From Neurospora crassa OR74A (Eukaryota; Ascomycota; Sordariomycetes; Sordariales; Sordariaceae): a stretch of DNA of 64,000 nucleotides. The position numbers and the translations under genes are program-made. The stretch lies in assembly GCF_000182925.2 (NCBI RefSeq), contig NC_026501.1, forward strand, positions 5,745,917 to 5,809,916, in the 5' to 3' direction. Of this stretch, positions 36,289-48,516 are shown one piece after another. A model generated the notes under the pieces. It was not told the origin of the DNA. It was given only the letters and a program-made list of their open reading frames with translations, and did no database searches. Numbering within the stretch: the stretch's first letter is position 1; each line of letters begins with the position of its first letter.

Positions 36289-39200
36289 GTTGATAGTTGA
36301 TATTGAAGCTTCGCCGCGAAATCTCGGATTCGGTAAGGATATGCGGGATGATATAACCAGGCACCTGGAGCGTACGGGAGTCGAAGTAAAGCGTAAGACG
36401 TAAAGCGTCGAAAAAAAAGGTTCCAGACCGTAATATCAAAGCTGACTGCAAGAAGAGAAGGATTAACTGACACCCGGTGTCGGCTAATTGGGTATATACA
36501 ACGTGCGTCGAAAAGGAACGAATGAAAGAAACACGCTACCACCACAACAAGCAAAAATAGAGCATGCAAAGGAAGAGAAGGGAGAGATGGAGGAGTATTA
36601 TAGAAAGCTGGGCATGCTGAGGCACCAGCCCATGGTCATCGTTTCTTATTTCCTGGCTAGCCAAGAAGTTTGTTCCACGAGACTACGACAGGGTGCCGGC
36701 CAGGGTAGGAATCTGTCTTGTGTAACCCTCCCCCAGTCTACCAACCGACCTTTCTCTATAGCCGTTCTTTGCCCGTGGAACCAGTACTAAATCGCATCCT
36801 GGATTGAGCAGCAGGAGGTCGGAACGGACGGAGAGGGGTTTGGGGGTTGTGCGTCTCCATGATCTCAAACGTGATACAAGGGTATCGCAAGAAGAGGGCG
36901 TCTGCGCCGAACTGTCAAAGGAGGTAGCAGTAAAGTGAAATGTAGCATGGAAAGGGGCTGCCAACGGTCAAACTGACTGCATAGACATCCATGGATAGCT
37001 CTAGGATAGACCCCATGGGGTCTTGCCCTGACTTGGCGTAAAAGCCTCTCCCCAAGACGCCCGAGGAATCTATGGTGATTGACGCCAGATATCGCGCTTG
37101 ATTGAGATCTCTACAGCCCAATACAAGTCCACGATGGCCGTTCACAGCAGTCAGGAAAGTGGATGCGCATCTCAGATGAAGCCCGTAACGCAGAGAGTGA
37201 ATGCTATCGACGCTTTCGAGCGAATCATTTTCAGTTGCACATGACGGACTCGGAGCAACATTGACGAGTGTTTGGGGAGAAAAGCAAAGAGGCTCGAGAG
37301 TGTGCAGTGGAAGAGAGGTTGATGAAGCGACTTGCGTGCCAGAAGCGACGAGGGTGCTAATAATTGTCTTACCTTTAGCCAATCACACGAGCCGGGAAAG
37401 GGCGATCCAGCATTTGGCGTCTCGGGATGAAGCGCTAGCGAGGTGCTAGCGCGCACCTGCCCCACTCCCAAGGCAAAGAAGTTCAATGCCATGCCGGGCC
37501 GAGAGACTGCAACAACCAACACTACCTATATCTAACTTCAACTTTGACCTCTCTTCACCCTCTTCCCGTCCCTATCCGTGCTAGCACAACCCGTTTCTAC
37601 TTGGACAAGGAGTTCCCAACATATCTATCAGGGACATGCAGTATTGACACAACACAAGGTACGGATAGTTTTCTATAACAAATTATACCCGAATGCCCTG
37701 CGCATCAATTCTGTAATGGGCCAAGGCAAAACCAGTCAAAGACTCCTGGTGGACGCTCCTGCATCGCGAAGAACTGGTGTAGGGACTCGTACGAAACAAA
37801 ACACGCCCAACGAGCCCGGACGAACCAGCAGTGTTTGGTCTTGGCCGACCCGGATTGTAGCCGATATCCGATGTTTCTATCTCCGCCTTGTTGCCGGCCT
37901 TACCCGGCATTCGGCATTTTTTGGTCGCCGGTACGCAAACTTCGAGTAGGACTACTCATCGCCATCTCATCACTTTCACCCCGTCCCGCAGAAGATTGGA
38001 CTTCTCTACCTGTTAGTCAGTAAAGAACAGTGATTCTTAATAGGTACTCTGCCATACTCTACAGCTACGATGAGCGGACCGTCAAGCAACACTTTACTCC
38101 TTAGCGGCGTTCTATGATTTGATCAATCAAGTCAACATCGACGTCATGCTGTACCGTCTAACTGCTTCGTCTAGTCACCTAAGGCACCCAGTCCGGGAAG
38201 AAACACGGTGGGCCTCAATGAGGTCAGCTCATCGATTCCCTTGACCTAAATTGACTGTACTACCTCTACAGTAGCCACGCCCAATGTCTACTGTTCAGCG
38301 CTTGAGGTCGTCCTTAACAGGCCCCCTTGGCGCTTGTACACTGGGGATGTCCCACTTTTTCTGGGCTAGCGTCCCTAGCTGTGGACGCCTCCGTATGCAG
38401 GAACAAGAGCTTAATTCCGATTATAGAACAAGGGACCTGAAGGAAGGACATCGTTTCCCTCCCATCCGGCCGGACTCCGCTTGACCACCCCCGGCCATCA
38501 CAACACCAACCTCAACAAAAATCCGTCTCATTGTTCGTTTTCCTCACCATATCAAGCCCGTTTGCTCCTATCATGATATGTTTCCGGACTCAGGAGTAGG
38601 AGACGGCGAACCCAACGCAAAATTCAGCATAATTTCTCCACACATTAAATATCTTTACAACAAAATGAAGTTCCCATCTCGTCCCATTCTGAAGAGGCCA
38701 CTTGAGGTCAAGACAAACAGTCAAATCGCATCAGTTCCATGGGCCTGTTTCTTTCACTAGAAACAGTGCGCCGTTGATGTCTGAGGTAGCGCCCACGCGT
38801 GCTTCCCACCCGACAGCACGGTTAGGACGGCACAAAATATCAATTCGAGGAATGAGATCGTCAATTTTAATCTTGTCTTCAGTTGAGAACCTAAACACTG
38901 ACTGTCTGTGCTGCTGACAATTACCTTTAGGCTACTACCAACCTCGCATTTCGAAACATAATACTGTCCGCCCGCATCTATATGAACTCTGGCCAAGACC
39001 GATTCGCAACAAGGATGTAACTTGGGCCTTGGGCCTTGTTCATCTTGAGACATGTTGTGTCCCCGGGGTCCAGAGGGCAGCAATGATGTTCACTCCCAAA
39101 ACCCCATCTTCTTATTCATAGCGTTTCAATACTACACGCTCAGGCCGAGTGGGACTTTAACAGTCAGTTCTTGGTCGCTCACGTGGACGCGGGCATTTTA

Positions 39201-40211
39201 AATCCTTGTGACCGTTGGATTTGTGATGATGATAGATGAGCATCGGACTCCAACTTCGAAAACCTCCTGGAATTGTGGTTCCGATACCGAGCCGATGTTG
39301 TGCAGCGTACCCAATCAACCCCCAACTGTTTCAAACGTGATGTTGGCACTTGGATGTTGCTTCTCTGACTAACCACAGACGTGATGATAACATCAGCCAC
39401 CAGCGGAACGGCCACCCTTCCTCATTGTCTTTTAGCCTCAACGGGATACCCGATTCGGTTTGTCATGCTGTGTTGTTTTTAAGAAACCCACCTTGGAAAC
39501 CCCTGAACCCCAAGACATGTATCGGGTGCTTGGCTCCATGCGTCGGACTTGATACAACGTCATTGTCGTTGTACTCTAAGGAGGACTTCAGTCCCTTTTC
39601 AAGTGGGGTAATCGCTTGGCTGAACGGAAGATTATCAGAACGAAACATGGCTACCGAGGACCAGCGAAATGTTTGGCCAACCTGGCAGGAAAATCTCGAG
39701 TGTTGACCAATGTGTGCATGAGGGATGGTAGTCAATGATATTGTTCGATGTTAATCTGGGCAATGAGGCGTGTCAAATTCCTATTCGGTGCGCAAAGGAG
39801 AATCTCATCCAAACATCTGGCATCTGATCTGGTAAACCTACACCTAACGCTCGGAGGGTATCTTAGGCACGTTAATGTACACTTTACATACATACATGGC
39901 AGGCAGACATAACTTGTACACAAAATACCATGGACCTACATGACGCAACAATTGCAGACGTGGGCATGCATTGCGTTATCCATTAGCATCACGTACTTCT
40001 CAGTCGACACCCAAACATTATCCAGCACCCTGAGCCATACAATCATCTAATTCTGTACCCAATTAAAGAACACGCTGCATCTCTTTCCAAGCCTGATATC
40101 TTCAACCAACGAACCGTTGCCAAGAAGCATTTGCGAAACGCTCATCCCCGGTCATGATTCATACTCTTCCAATGCCAAGGCCCACAACAAACACCCTCCA
40201 CCAGGCCTGTT
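36289..40211. other. 3.9-kb intergenic region, no supported gene
   Basis: A TATATA-containing element (36,491-36,497, TGTATATACCC on the minus strand) lies about 200 bp upstream of the minus-strand secreted-protein gene and may serve it. Elsewhere only short overlapping frames without recognisable domains or consistent intron signals are seen. Composition is normal, so this is not RIP-damaged repeat. Confidence 0.55.
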
Positions 40212-41380
40212 TCATAGGTCGCCCAACATCATCGGCTTTTGTTCCGCAGTAACAACGTCCGGCCGCTTTGGTAGGGTTGGTGGGCTTATTGTCTCGTTCT
40301 TCTCAATACCGGAGACGATGAGATCGAGCCAGGCAGCCAGACGGTAGCCGGCCTTTGCGATCTGCAACTCAACGACGGGGGCGGCGGCTTCGAAGTAGGC
40401 ACCACCGAGCTCCTGGTCGCGGATAGCTTCGGGGCCATCGGGGAGGACTAGTCAAGAAAGTAGTGTTAAGCAACGGTTCCCTGACGATACCATGAAAGAG
40501 AGGTATAGGGACGGAACGAACGGAGAGAACTTACCAACAGTGCAAACATGCTCGTTCCCCTCAATCGCCCACTGCAGCGCAATCTCGCTCGCCTCCTTCA
40601 GCTCCAACCCCTTCACCCAATCACTGCTATTCGCCTTGTACTGGCCCTCCCTGATCTCCTCCGCCAACGCATCTGCCCACTTCTTGGCCGCGGGAAACGG
40701 CCTCCTCCCAACACCCTGCTTCTTGTGCGTAACGATTTTCTCGGCAATGCTCGAGTCCCAAACATGGTGTAGGTTGAACCGCTTCTCATCAAAGAACACC
40801 GAGATCCCGTTGCCCCCCTTCTCCACGTCCTCCGTGTGCAGCGGCTGGTGGATGTCCCCGACAAAGTGAATTACGAACTTGGCCGCCTGCGCGCGCTCGA
40901 CCACGTGTAGGCTTTGGTCCAAAAGGCGAGAGGTGTAGTTTTGAATGGCGCTGACCACGCAACCTTCGGGTTTGCAGTCACGCTCGTAGATGATGCCGCA
41001 TGAATCGGGGGGTGAGTCCTTCGCGTCGATGTAGTGCAGGGGTCCCGTCCAACGACCCCATTTGGTGTACCGGATCGAGTCGGCCCAGGTGGCTACGTTG
41101 GCGAGGTAGTCAGAGGTGTCGTTGCGCAGGAGGGTTTGGAAATAGGAGGCGGTGGAGTTGGAGACGAAGTTGCTGGCGACGTAGGCGACGGTGATGTGTC
41201 CGAAGCCTGTTGTTGTTGTAGGCGACGTGTGTTAGCGGTGTTCCATCCCTTGAGTGCGATTCGCGAATATTGGGGGGAAATGGTAAGGAAGGGGAATTGG
41301 TGTTCTTTCGTACCTCCCCATGCTGAAACCCCTCCGGCTAAGAAGGCGGAGGAGCTCAGTATGACTGATGATAGCTTCAT
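40212..41380 (-). CDS. Secreted S1/P1 nuclease
   Basis: Three exons on the minus strand: 41380-41314, 41206-40535, 40447-40212, giving 324 aa; introns of 107 and 87 bp. It is a zinc-dependent single-strand nuclease/3'-nucleotidase. A signal peptide (MKLSSVILSSSAFLAGGVSA) is cut before W21, which becomes the N-terminal zinc ligand. All nine ligands of P1 nuclease are in register after subtracting 20: W21, H26, D65, H80, H136, D140, H146, H169 and D173. Family blocks include GFGHITVAYVA, VATWADSIR, LHYIDAKDSPP, HFVGDIHQPLHTED and LHHVWDSSI. Length fits the family (about 270-330 aa). It is predicted to be exported and to scavenge nucleotides and phosphate. The gene diverges from the PQ-loop gene to its right. 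Confidence 0.96.
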
Positions 41381-42874
41381 GGTGGTGTCTTTGCGCTACT
41401 GTACTGCTAGTCAAGAGATGGTGACGGATACACCGGACAAGCTTCGCAACGACAAAAACAATTGGTGACAAACCCACAGCAAGTAAATGAGAATGATTTA
41501 CTCGAGGACGGGAATGTTTGATGGAAAGATTGTCTGATCCAAACACGCGCTCAGCTCACTTGATGTCCCCCAGTCGATCAGCTGCACCACCCTGGGGTCC
41601 GATGGCGATAAGCATTGATACCGCCCCTTTCCAGCGGCGTCATGACTGTCCCTAGCATCGGAGCCAACCCATCTACCATTGCGGGACGCTGGTACCGGCG
41701 CCATCAGCTTGGACCAGGCATGGCTGATCAATAAACTCCGAGTCCTCTAGGTAGTGTACACCAAACACGCGGGGGTTGCTGCTACGGGGATGCTGTAGCG
41801 AATGAACGCGGGGCGATAAATCCCACGTGAGCCTATCATATCTGGTGTCGTTTAATCTTTGGAATGGCTTGTGCTTGTCGAGTGCTGGCAGTGCTTGTTT
41901 CTCCCCAGTCTCTCGTGTTTTCCTTCTTCTCGTCCGTCTTTCCCATCTACGAGCACCTATACACCTCTACTGACGGGAAACCCCATGCAATCAGTGCAGC
42001 AAGTTTGATAGAGCGGATGTGCAATGTGATGAACGAGGCAGCAGTTCGGACGCAGACTCGACTTGCAACTTGAATAGTCGAGGTTGAGGTGCTGGTCTTG
42101 GCATGATGACAAAGTCTCCACCCGTGCCGCCGAAAAGAGGGCATCCACGAAGAGGTTTCAATTGCTCGTCACTGGTTGGACGGCGGGCTGAATGATTGGC
42201 CATATCAGGCGACCGGAGCTGTCAAATACCCCACCTTCCCCATATTTCTCCATTCCCTTACAGCACCAGGGCCGGGCAGGATGGGTCAGAGCTGAGCGAG
42301 AGGGCCCTCCTTGTGATGCAATCCCATGAGCCCATGTGCCTCCCGTCAATGGAAGGTCGCTCAAAGGTCCTCCAACCACAACAGCGACAAGGGAAAGAGA
42401 AAAAAAAAAAAAAAACTGCGAACTGAACAAATGCTACGCTGGCGCAGGACGGCGTATCTTGGTACACTGCATACTACAATCCCGCAGCACGGGACAAAAC
42501 GGTGACGCTTGTGATAGTTTTTGAATGGCACTTGGATGGCTACGTTATGCCATTTTCGGTATCAGCCAGAGCCACATCTTTGCCTTATCTCTCGAGTCAA
42601 TCGCCTCTTGATAACGACCTGCCCTGAGACCTGTCCGCTGACTCGAACTGACAATGACTCTTTCCTTTTTCTCTTGCACCTGTACTTTTAAGTTCCTGTT
42701 GCCAACCTTTGGCTATTTCTCCAGTGCGCGCAAGAAGTGATCAAGACCCCAACATCGACTGCAATCAGCGGGTTAGACTCAGTCCGTTTCGGTATTCGAG
42801 CAGGAATCGACCCTGCTTGGGGAACAATCAACCTCTGGTTATCCGTTCAACTTTCCACTCTTGTTGTTGGCGAC
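41381..42874. promoter_or_regulatory. Divergent intergenic region between nuclease and PQ-loop genes
   Basis: 1.5 kb between two head-to-head genes. No gene is supported. An A-run lies at about 42,401-42,415. An ATG at 42,654 is in a frame that does not reach the PQ-loop protein without an intron. The frame of the PQ-loop protein is open from a GTG at 42,737 but its first ATG is 42,875. Confidence 0.5.
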
Positions 42875-44169
42875 ATGGAAGCCCTCTCCAAAGCGCCCGA
42901 TGTGGGCGAGGCACTCTCGGGAGTGTTTGGAAGTGTCAGCTTGACGGCCTGGATATGTCTTTTGGTGAGCATGTCCATCTTGCTGCTTTCCCTTTCTAAC
43001 GGCTTGCCATTTCCATTCTAAATCATAATGCTAACCGTTGTCCTCAACCCCAGCTGCCACAACTGATTACAAACTACAAGGCCAAGAGCGCTGACGGCCT
43101 ATCCATGAACTTCCTGATCATATGGCTTCTGGGCGACATAGCGAATCTGCTTGGTAAGTGGCAATCAGCCTACCGTACCTACCTCCGATGTTCTGCTCTC
43201 GAGGTACCCAAGGTACAAGTACTGCCAATCATTTGTTCGGCTGTTGATTATCATCTTCTTCGATACAGGCGCACTCTGGACAAGTTTGGCACCAACCGCT
43301 GTAGCACTTGCCTTGTATTTTTGTTTCGCCGACCTGGTCCTCATTGGCCAATGCAGCTACTACAACGCCGTTAACGCCCGCCGCCGCAGCCGCATCGAAA
43401 GACATGCCCGAAGTGCACGACATTCCTCTGCCGAGACACAAGAAACCGACACAACGGCTGTAGAGGACCCTTCTGAGCACGACCCGTTGTTGGATCATGA
43501 GCACCCGCGTCGGTCGCGCAGCGATTCTACGGGATTGCCCGGCTCTCACCGTCGGCACTCGATGCGCCACAGGGAGAGCACTCTCGATCCATTGACCAGA
43601 ATCGTCACAGGTGAAGACGAAACTCCTGACAGCAATCCTTGGCTGCACAACACCCTGAGCTTGGTAGCTGTTTGGGTCGTCGGCGCTGCAGGCTGGTTCA
43701 TCAGCTACAAGATGGGTGCGTGGGACGTTGAGGATGGGTTACCCGATGGTGGAGACAACACGATTTCCCAAGAGCCACAGGCCGTCATTGGCATGATCCT
43801 GGGCTATTTCAGCGCCGTCTGTTACTTGTGGTACGTATCCAGTCCTGTTGTCTCAGCCCATTCACTCGGTGTCACCGCTGGGCTTGAGAAGCTAACCAAT
43901 TCCATAGCGCTCGAATCCCTCAGATCATCAAGAATTACCGTGAGAAGTCTTGCGAAGGTCTTGCCCTGTTGTTTTTCCTGCTCTCGCTCACGGGCAACCT
44001 CACATATGGAGCAAGCGTTATCGCCTACTCTCAGGAAAGAGACTATATTGTCAGAGCCCTCCCTTGGCTCCTGGGCTCGCTCGGTACTATGCTGGAAGAC
44101 TTGATCATCTTTGCCCAGTTCAGACTCTACTCGCCGCAACGTGAGCCAAAGACGCATCATACCGCCTGA
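42875..44169 (+). CDS. PQ-loop vacuolar membrane transporter (YPQ/RTC2 type)
   Basis: Four exons: 42875-42964, 43054-43153, 43269-43830, 43908-44169, giving 337 aa. The family (yeast Ypq1-3/Rtc2, human PQLC2) exports cationic amino acids from the vacuole or lysosome through seven membrane helices. The first PQ loop is at about residues 30-62 (LLPQLITNYKAKSADGLSMN, then FLIIWLLGDIANLLGALWT). The second starts at C251 (CARIPQIIKNYREKSCEGLA). Between them lies a long charged loop rich in Arg, Asp and His (about 105-165). The last helices read GASVIAYSQER and GSLGTMLEDLIIFAQFRLYS. Exon joins restore L/LPQ, G/ALW and LC/ARIP. The start is the first ATG in frame; an extra 5' exon cannot be excluded. 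Confidence 0.93.
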
Positions 44170-45325
44170 AGAGCTGGCTCTTCGCTTACACGAAGCAAAC
44201 GACACGCATTTGCTGGGAGAAACGGCCTGTTTAGAGGATAGGAATCAGCGTTCATGAGTTCAATGAAAATATCTGTCAACGGTATGTGATGGATACTTTT
44301 TGGTTACTTGGGTTTTGTCATCTGCTTTTTTTCTTCTCCATTTTTTGTCATTTTCTTTTGTCGAGTGCATTTTGCCTCATATTGATCGGGATGGCATGTT
44401 AAATTTCAAGAACGGTTAGGGCAAGGCGTAAGAATGATGGAGACAATGTTTTTTTCACGCATTTTCTCCGAGCTTTACACATCCCCGCTGCATTCTTTCA
44501 TTTTCAGTGCTATCTTCTCAATAGCACTCTTAGTTTGAGGCCTTTTGAGTTTCGGACTGTCGTACACATCCTTTTCTCCTTTTCTGACAGGTATAAGTTT
44601 GGGTTGGTGCTTCTTTCCGGTTCATTTATGGTGAAGTTCGCTGCTGAGCTGCTTCCTGTGACTTTTCTCCCGAGTTACCTTCCCCTTGCAGCGAACCGCT
44701 CCCGGTATTCAGGGACGATCGTACGGATGCTAAGTTCCGGTCGAATTCCCACGCGGGTTGGCTTCCTCCGGCAGTGGCACTTTGAGTCCGGCCATTATAT
44801 CATACAGGTGGCACCTACTGTATCGATCTCTGGGATGCGACGATTAATGGGCCCTTTTCCCCTCTTGACCTCTACAAAAAGTTCTTCAGCTCGTTTGCTC
44901 CTGCTGTTCAGTAGTGGCTAGAACATTGTGCGGCCATGCGATTTGTGAGACTCGACGAAAGAAAATACCGGCCGGATCATGACATCCTATTTTAGGACGA
45001 TCAAAGTCGGACCTAAGCGAATGTCCCTTCTCATGAGAGTCCCATTACATATCGGTCAATTTCTGAGCAGTCACGGCCCTCAATGCACAGTCAAGCCACC
45101 TTCTGGCATATGGCAAAGGTTTTATGTTGCTCTTTGGCACGCTCGGAATACATGACGGAACCCGTGTCTCTTCCTCTTGAACCCAAGCTCCCGGGATTTA
45201 ATTCAACGAACGCCTGTCCTGATCAAACTCGCAACTCGTTAAACTTCTTATCCCTCGTATGCAACATCTGATATTACGCCGCAGCCATTCTTCAAGTTTA
45301 GACCAAGAAATTCATCATCGCCACG
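44170..45325. other. Intergenic between PQ-loop and DUF6604-type genes
   Basis: T-rich 3' flank (TTTTTTCTTCTCC near 44,328) and no supported coding region. A 128-codon frame at 44,535-44,921 has no recognisable domain and is probably chance. Confidence 0.5.
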
Positions 45326-48208
45326 ATGCCGCCCACCGAGGACATACAATACGCACCGCCTGGATCGTATCTAGCTTACAAGCGCAATTCGAAACTCCTT
45401 CTTTGTTGGATTGTGCGCACTGTTCACTCAATTATCAAGTTTTGGGGAACGACTCGGCAACATGATCTTAACCTGACCTTGTTGGAAATTCCCAGCGCTG
45501 GTCTACCAGGGCAGAAACGACCGAAAGAGTTGCTTGCTGATCCAGCCCGAGCGGGATTATTTAACCGGTTCAGGCTCTACAACTTTTGCAGGTTCATTAG
45601 TCTCCATATGGATGTTATTCCCCCTTCCATTCTGGCCTTGTTCCTGCATATCATCCACACAAGAGTCGCTGCTTTGACTACATGGCAGGCGCTCGCAGCC
45701 AGGCGCCCACGCCCCGAAGAGATGGAGAATTTCCGAACGCTTGAGACTGATATTCGCGCCTTTTGGGTGGCCTTCAATGGCCTCAGAGGCTTCCATTGGA
45801 TGTCAACTTCCCCGGGAGAGCAAGAGGTCTCGTCCATTTTGAAGTACAACACACCAGAGACCGAAGAAGATATCAATTATTTGGTCCCCGACAGATTTCC
45901 CATCCGCTTTCATCCTGAAGCTGAGAAAGGCAAGCCCGGGCGTCGCAACAAGTCAAAGACACCAGAAAACGAAGCCAAATTCAACAAGATCAAGGACAGT
46001 CTCCCGCCTGATGACTTCCCATTAAGTCACTTTGACATCGATGACCCTTGCAATATGAACGGCCGTTTCAACTCCGACGGGAACGCCTGGGGTATGGCGG
46101 CTTACGACCTGTTCAAGGAGTTCATGCGCCTCAGACACTTTCTCCACGTTACCTGGATAGAGGTTGTCTTCGGTGGCCTCAACAGCACCGTGGCCGGGGC
46201 AATTGGTATTGCGGCCATGAATTTGATTGTCAAATACCGTCACGACAATATTCCTGAAGAATTAGGTTACATCAGCATGATCGACTACTTAACGGGTTAT
46301 CGAAATCCTGATGATAATGTTCGACCATTTTTTGCGTCCGTTTACCGCGTTGGTGGCGATGGCTCATGTTCAGGAAAGATTGAAAATCAGAGTGTGGATA
46401 TGAAGGAACAGTTCATGATACACACGTTCGAATCGCTTTTTGAATTCCTTTCCGATTTTCGCACCACACAAACCGGAAAGCCCACCGAGCGCATGGCAAA
46501 GCTTCTCAAGAACTGGGATTCCAGCGCCGACCTAATGGTGCTTACAAAGGAAGAATACCTACAGTGGCGTCATCTATATACCATCAAGCTTCTTTACTCG
46601 GTTTTTGACGAATATGTTGCCCCTATATTGAAATCGAAAGAACTCGACGGAGATTGGGAAAATGTCATCTGGGGCCCAAAAGGCCCATCCGAAGATGACT
46701 TGAGTGGATCAGGTTCATATCAGCATAGAGCCTTCTTGTCCAGCATCATTAAACTTGCCATGGAAAAACCCTCGTCCACCGGTGAATCAACTCGACACAA
46801 CATTCAGCCTACCACAGTCTTCATACTACAACACATGGTGGATTCCTTCACTGTGTCAAGGGGCTGGCTGAATCACCCCCTCTGGGAGCCTGTTTTTATC
46901 CAGCCGCCTTCTTCCGATGTCTTCTTTCCCGCACGTGATTTGGCGCTGTTCTTGGGTGTCAAGCTTGACGACTCTAAGAATCTTGGGCCCGGATTTTGGA
47001 CTTCTTTACACTTGCTAGACGGAGACCTACGTACCGGAGAGGACCAGAAAATCGAGCAGACCAATTTTCTAAAGCATGCGGCTAGAGTTTGCTCCGCTGC
47101 CCTGGAGTTCAACTCCACAAGACAGGACCAAGGCGCGGGTTCAAACTTCCTGTGGGGTTGCTCCCCCTTCCATTGCGCTGAAATCCTTGTGCAAAGCCTG
47201 ACAAATCTCGATCATATCTCCAGAGTACTCTACCCCAGTTTCACGAATGAGCCTGTACTCCTGGTACACTTGTACAATATGTTGGTTACTGAAGGATACA
47301 CGGATAAGGCACCTCAGGCATTTCTCATCTTGAAGGGGTTTTTTGACAATTTGTTGACCGAGGAGGCAAGGACACCGGAATATGGTGCCTACTACGACCG
47401 AGCCTTGAACAACGCCCTAAACTGTTTTGGCACATGGTTCCCCCTTTCGGTATTTAATCGTCTGTATGTTCAAAACTACAGAGTTGAGAGGATCGGACGC
47501 CTAGAAAACTTGCAAAGATTCATGGAGAACACTACCGCCGGTAAAGAGAAACGGGCCATGCAGGTCAAGGGGCATGGCTCAAGCAACAATCCCAGATTTA
47601 TCATCAAAGGTGGCCGTGACCGGGCGGAGACAATTAGGGAAGGAATACAGGCCGTCGACTTCAAGCTCAATGAGTTAGTTCCTGGAAAGCTGCTCGAAGG
47701 GCCGAGTGGCAGCAAGGTCGTGGTGAACTTTTGCGATGTCCTTGAACTGTTGAAGGCCGAGGTCATCATTGGCGTACATGGCAGTCATTGCCTTGACGCT
47801 GTGAACCGCTTGTGGGTTACTGCGCGGTCGATTATTCTGTTCCATTCCATCGAGGGACAACTGGCCGCTGCGAAGGACCCATTGTACCTAAGCATATACG
47901 GAGACCCCGACACGAAGGAGGTTGAAAACTCAAAGAAGGACGAAAATGGTGGGAATGGAGGGGGGCGAGAGGATGCCTTAGCTCCCAAGCGTGTGCGTCT
48001 CATAATGCGTCTCTTGTCGCGTGAACTGAAACCGCCTGGGACGAAGACCGCGATAGAGATTGCCGTCAAAGCGTTTGAGGATGAGAAGCTTACCAACTTT
48101 TCGTGCACGTACTGGGGGGATGAGGCAGACTTGGGAATGAAGAGCGATGATGGCATAATACAGCGTCTGGAGAAGAGGCTAGCAAGTGCATCATGTCCGT
48201 TCATGTAA
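45326..48208 (+). CDS. DUF6604-type fungal protein, 960 aa, function unknown
   Basis: A long uninterrupted frame from ATG at 45,326. The N-terminus (PGSYLAYKRNSKLLLCWIVR, then residues to about 250) resembles the fungal DUF6604 domain, which opens with Y-x-A-Y-K-R-x-T/S-K and a hydrophobic helix. Basic linkers are RRNKSKTPENEAKF (about 215) and EKRAMQVKGHG (about 750). The middle is largely helical, with WGMAAYDLFKEFMRLRH, WIEVVFGGLNSTVAGAIG and FLWGCSPFHCAEILVQSL. No signal peptide, kinase, nuclease or NTPase motif is seen. The last 60 residues are charged. Proteins of this type are filamentous-fungal and often large, without an assigned role. The domain name rests on memory of the N-terminal pattern and should be treated as probable. 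Confidence 0.8.
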   Translation: MPPTEDIQYAPPGSYLAYKRNSKLLLCWIVRTVHSIIKFWGTTRQHDLNLTLLEIPSAGLPGQKRPKELLADPARAGLFNRFRLYNFCRFISLHMDVIPPSILALFLHIIHTRVAALTTWQALAARRPRPEEMENFRTLETDIRAFWVAFNGLRGFHWMSTSPGEQEVSSILKYNTPETEEDINYLVPDRFPIRFHPEAEKGKPGRRNKSKTPENEAKFNKIKDSLPPDDFPLSHFDIDDPCNMNGRFNSDGNAWGMAAYDLFKEFMRLRHFLHVTWIEVVFGGLNSTVAGAIGIAAMNLIVKYRHDNIPEELGYISMIDYLTGYRNPDDNVRPFFASVYRVGGDGSCSGKIENQSVDMKEQFMIHTFESLFEFLSDFRTTQTGKPTERMAKLLKNWDSSADLMVLTKEEYLQWRHLYTIKLLYSVFDEYVAPILKSKELDGDWENVIWGPKGPSEDDLSGSGSYQHRAFLSSIIKLAMEKPSSTGESTRHNIQPTTVFILQHMVDSFTVSRGWLNHPLWEPVFIQPPSSDVFFPARDLALFLGVKLDDSKNLGPGFWTSLHLLDGDLRTGEDQKIEQTNFLKHAARVCSAALEFNSTRQDQGAGSNFLWGCSPFHCAEILVQSLTNLDHISRVLYPSFTNEPVLLVHLYNMLVTEGYTDKAPQAFLILKGFFDNLLTEEARTPEYGAYYDRALNNALNCFGTWFPLSVFNRLYVQNYRVERIGRLENLQRFMENTTAGKEKRAMQVKGHGSSNNPRFIIKGGRDRAETIREGIQAVDFKLNELVPGKLLEGPSGSKVVVNFCDVLELLKAEVIIGVHGSHCLDAVNRLWVTARSIILFHSIEGQLAAAKDPLYLSIYGDPDTKEVENSKKDENGGNGGGREDALAPKRVRLIMRLLSRELKPPGTKTAIEIAVKAFEDEKLTNFSCTYWGDEADLGMKSDDGIIQRLEKRLASASCPFM

Positions 48209-48516
48209 CATTGTCAAGGAATCGTTCTGTATAATAGTGGCGAAAGCCAGTGTTGTCGTATAAATTGGGCTTCACAGCGAAACAAAATTGTAACCAACTT
48301 CTTTTGATAGACTTTCATGTATCCAATACGCAGACATTACACGAGATTGTCGCGTTCCTCGTTTATATGATCCCCGGCGCCGATTGTGCTGGGTGATGTT
48401 GGTCTACATCAAACAATAAACGGAGCAAATCGCAAAACCCGCCATCAATCCCTGTTCAACGCCACCCCCCCAAGACTCCGTTACTCGACGCAGATAGAGT
48501 ACAAAATACTCCATCA
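48209..48516. other. Short convergent intergenic region
   Basis: Separates the plus-strand DUF6604-type gene from the minus-strand Myb gene, both ending here. No other gene is seen; it should hold both 3' ends. Confidence 0.5.

Noticed and set aside
36683-39923. Multiple 60-155 codon frames in the 3.9-kb intergenic region
   Set aside because: No domains, no consistent exon joins, both strands equally populated; could not be supported as genes.
42654-42874. An upstream exon for the PQ-loop gene starting at ATG 42,654
   Set aside because: It would need an extra intron with no clear signals, and the family normally has a short N-terminus as given by ATG 42,875.
44535-44921. 128-codon frame downstream of the PQ-loop gene
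   Set aside because: No family resemblance and no promoter or intron signals; within an expected 3' flank.
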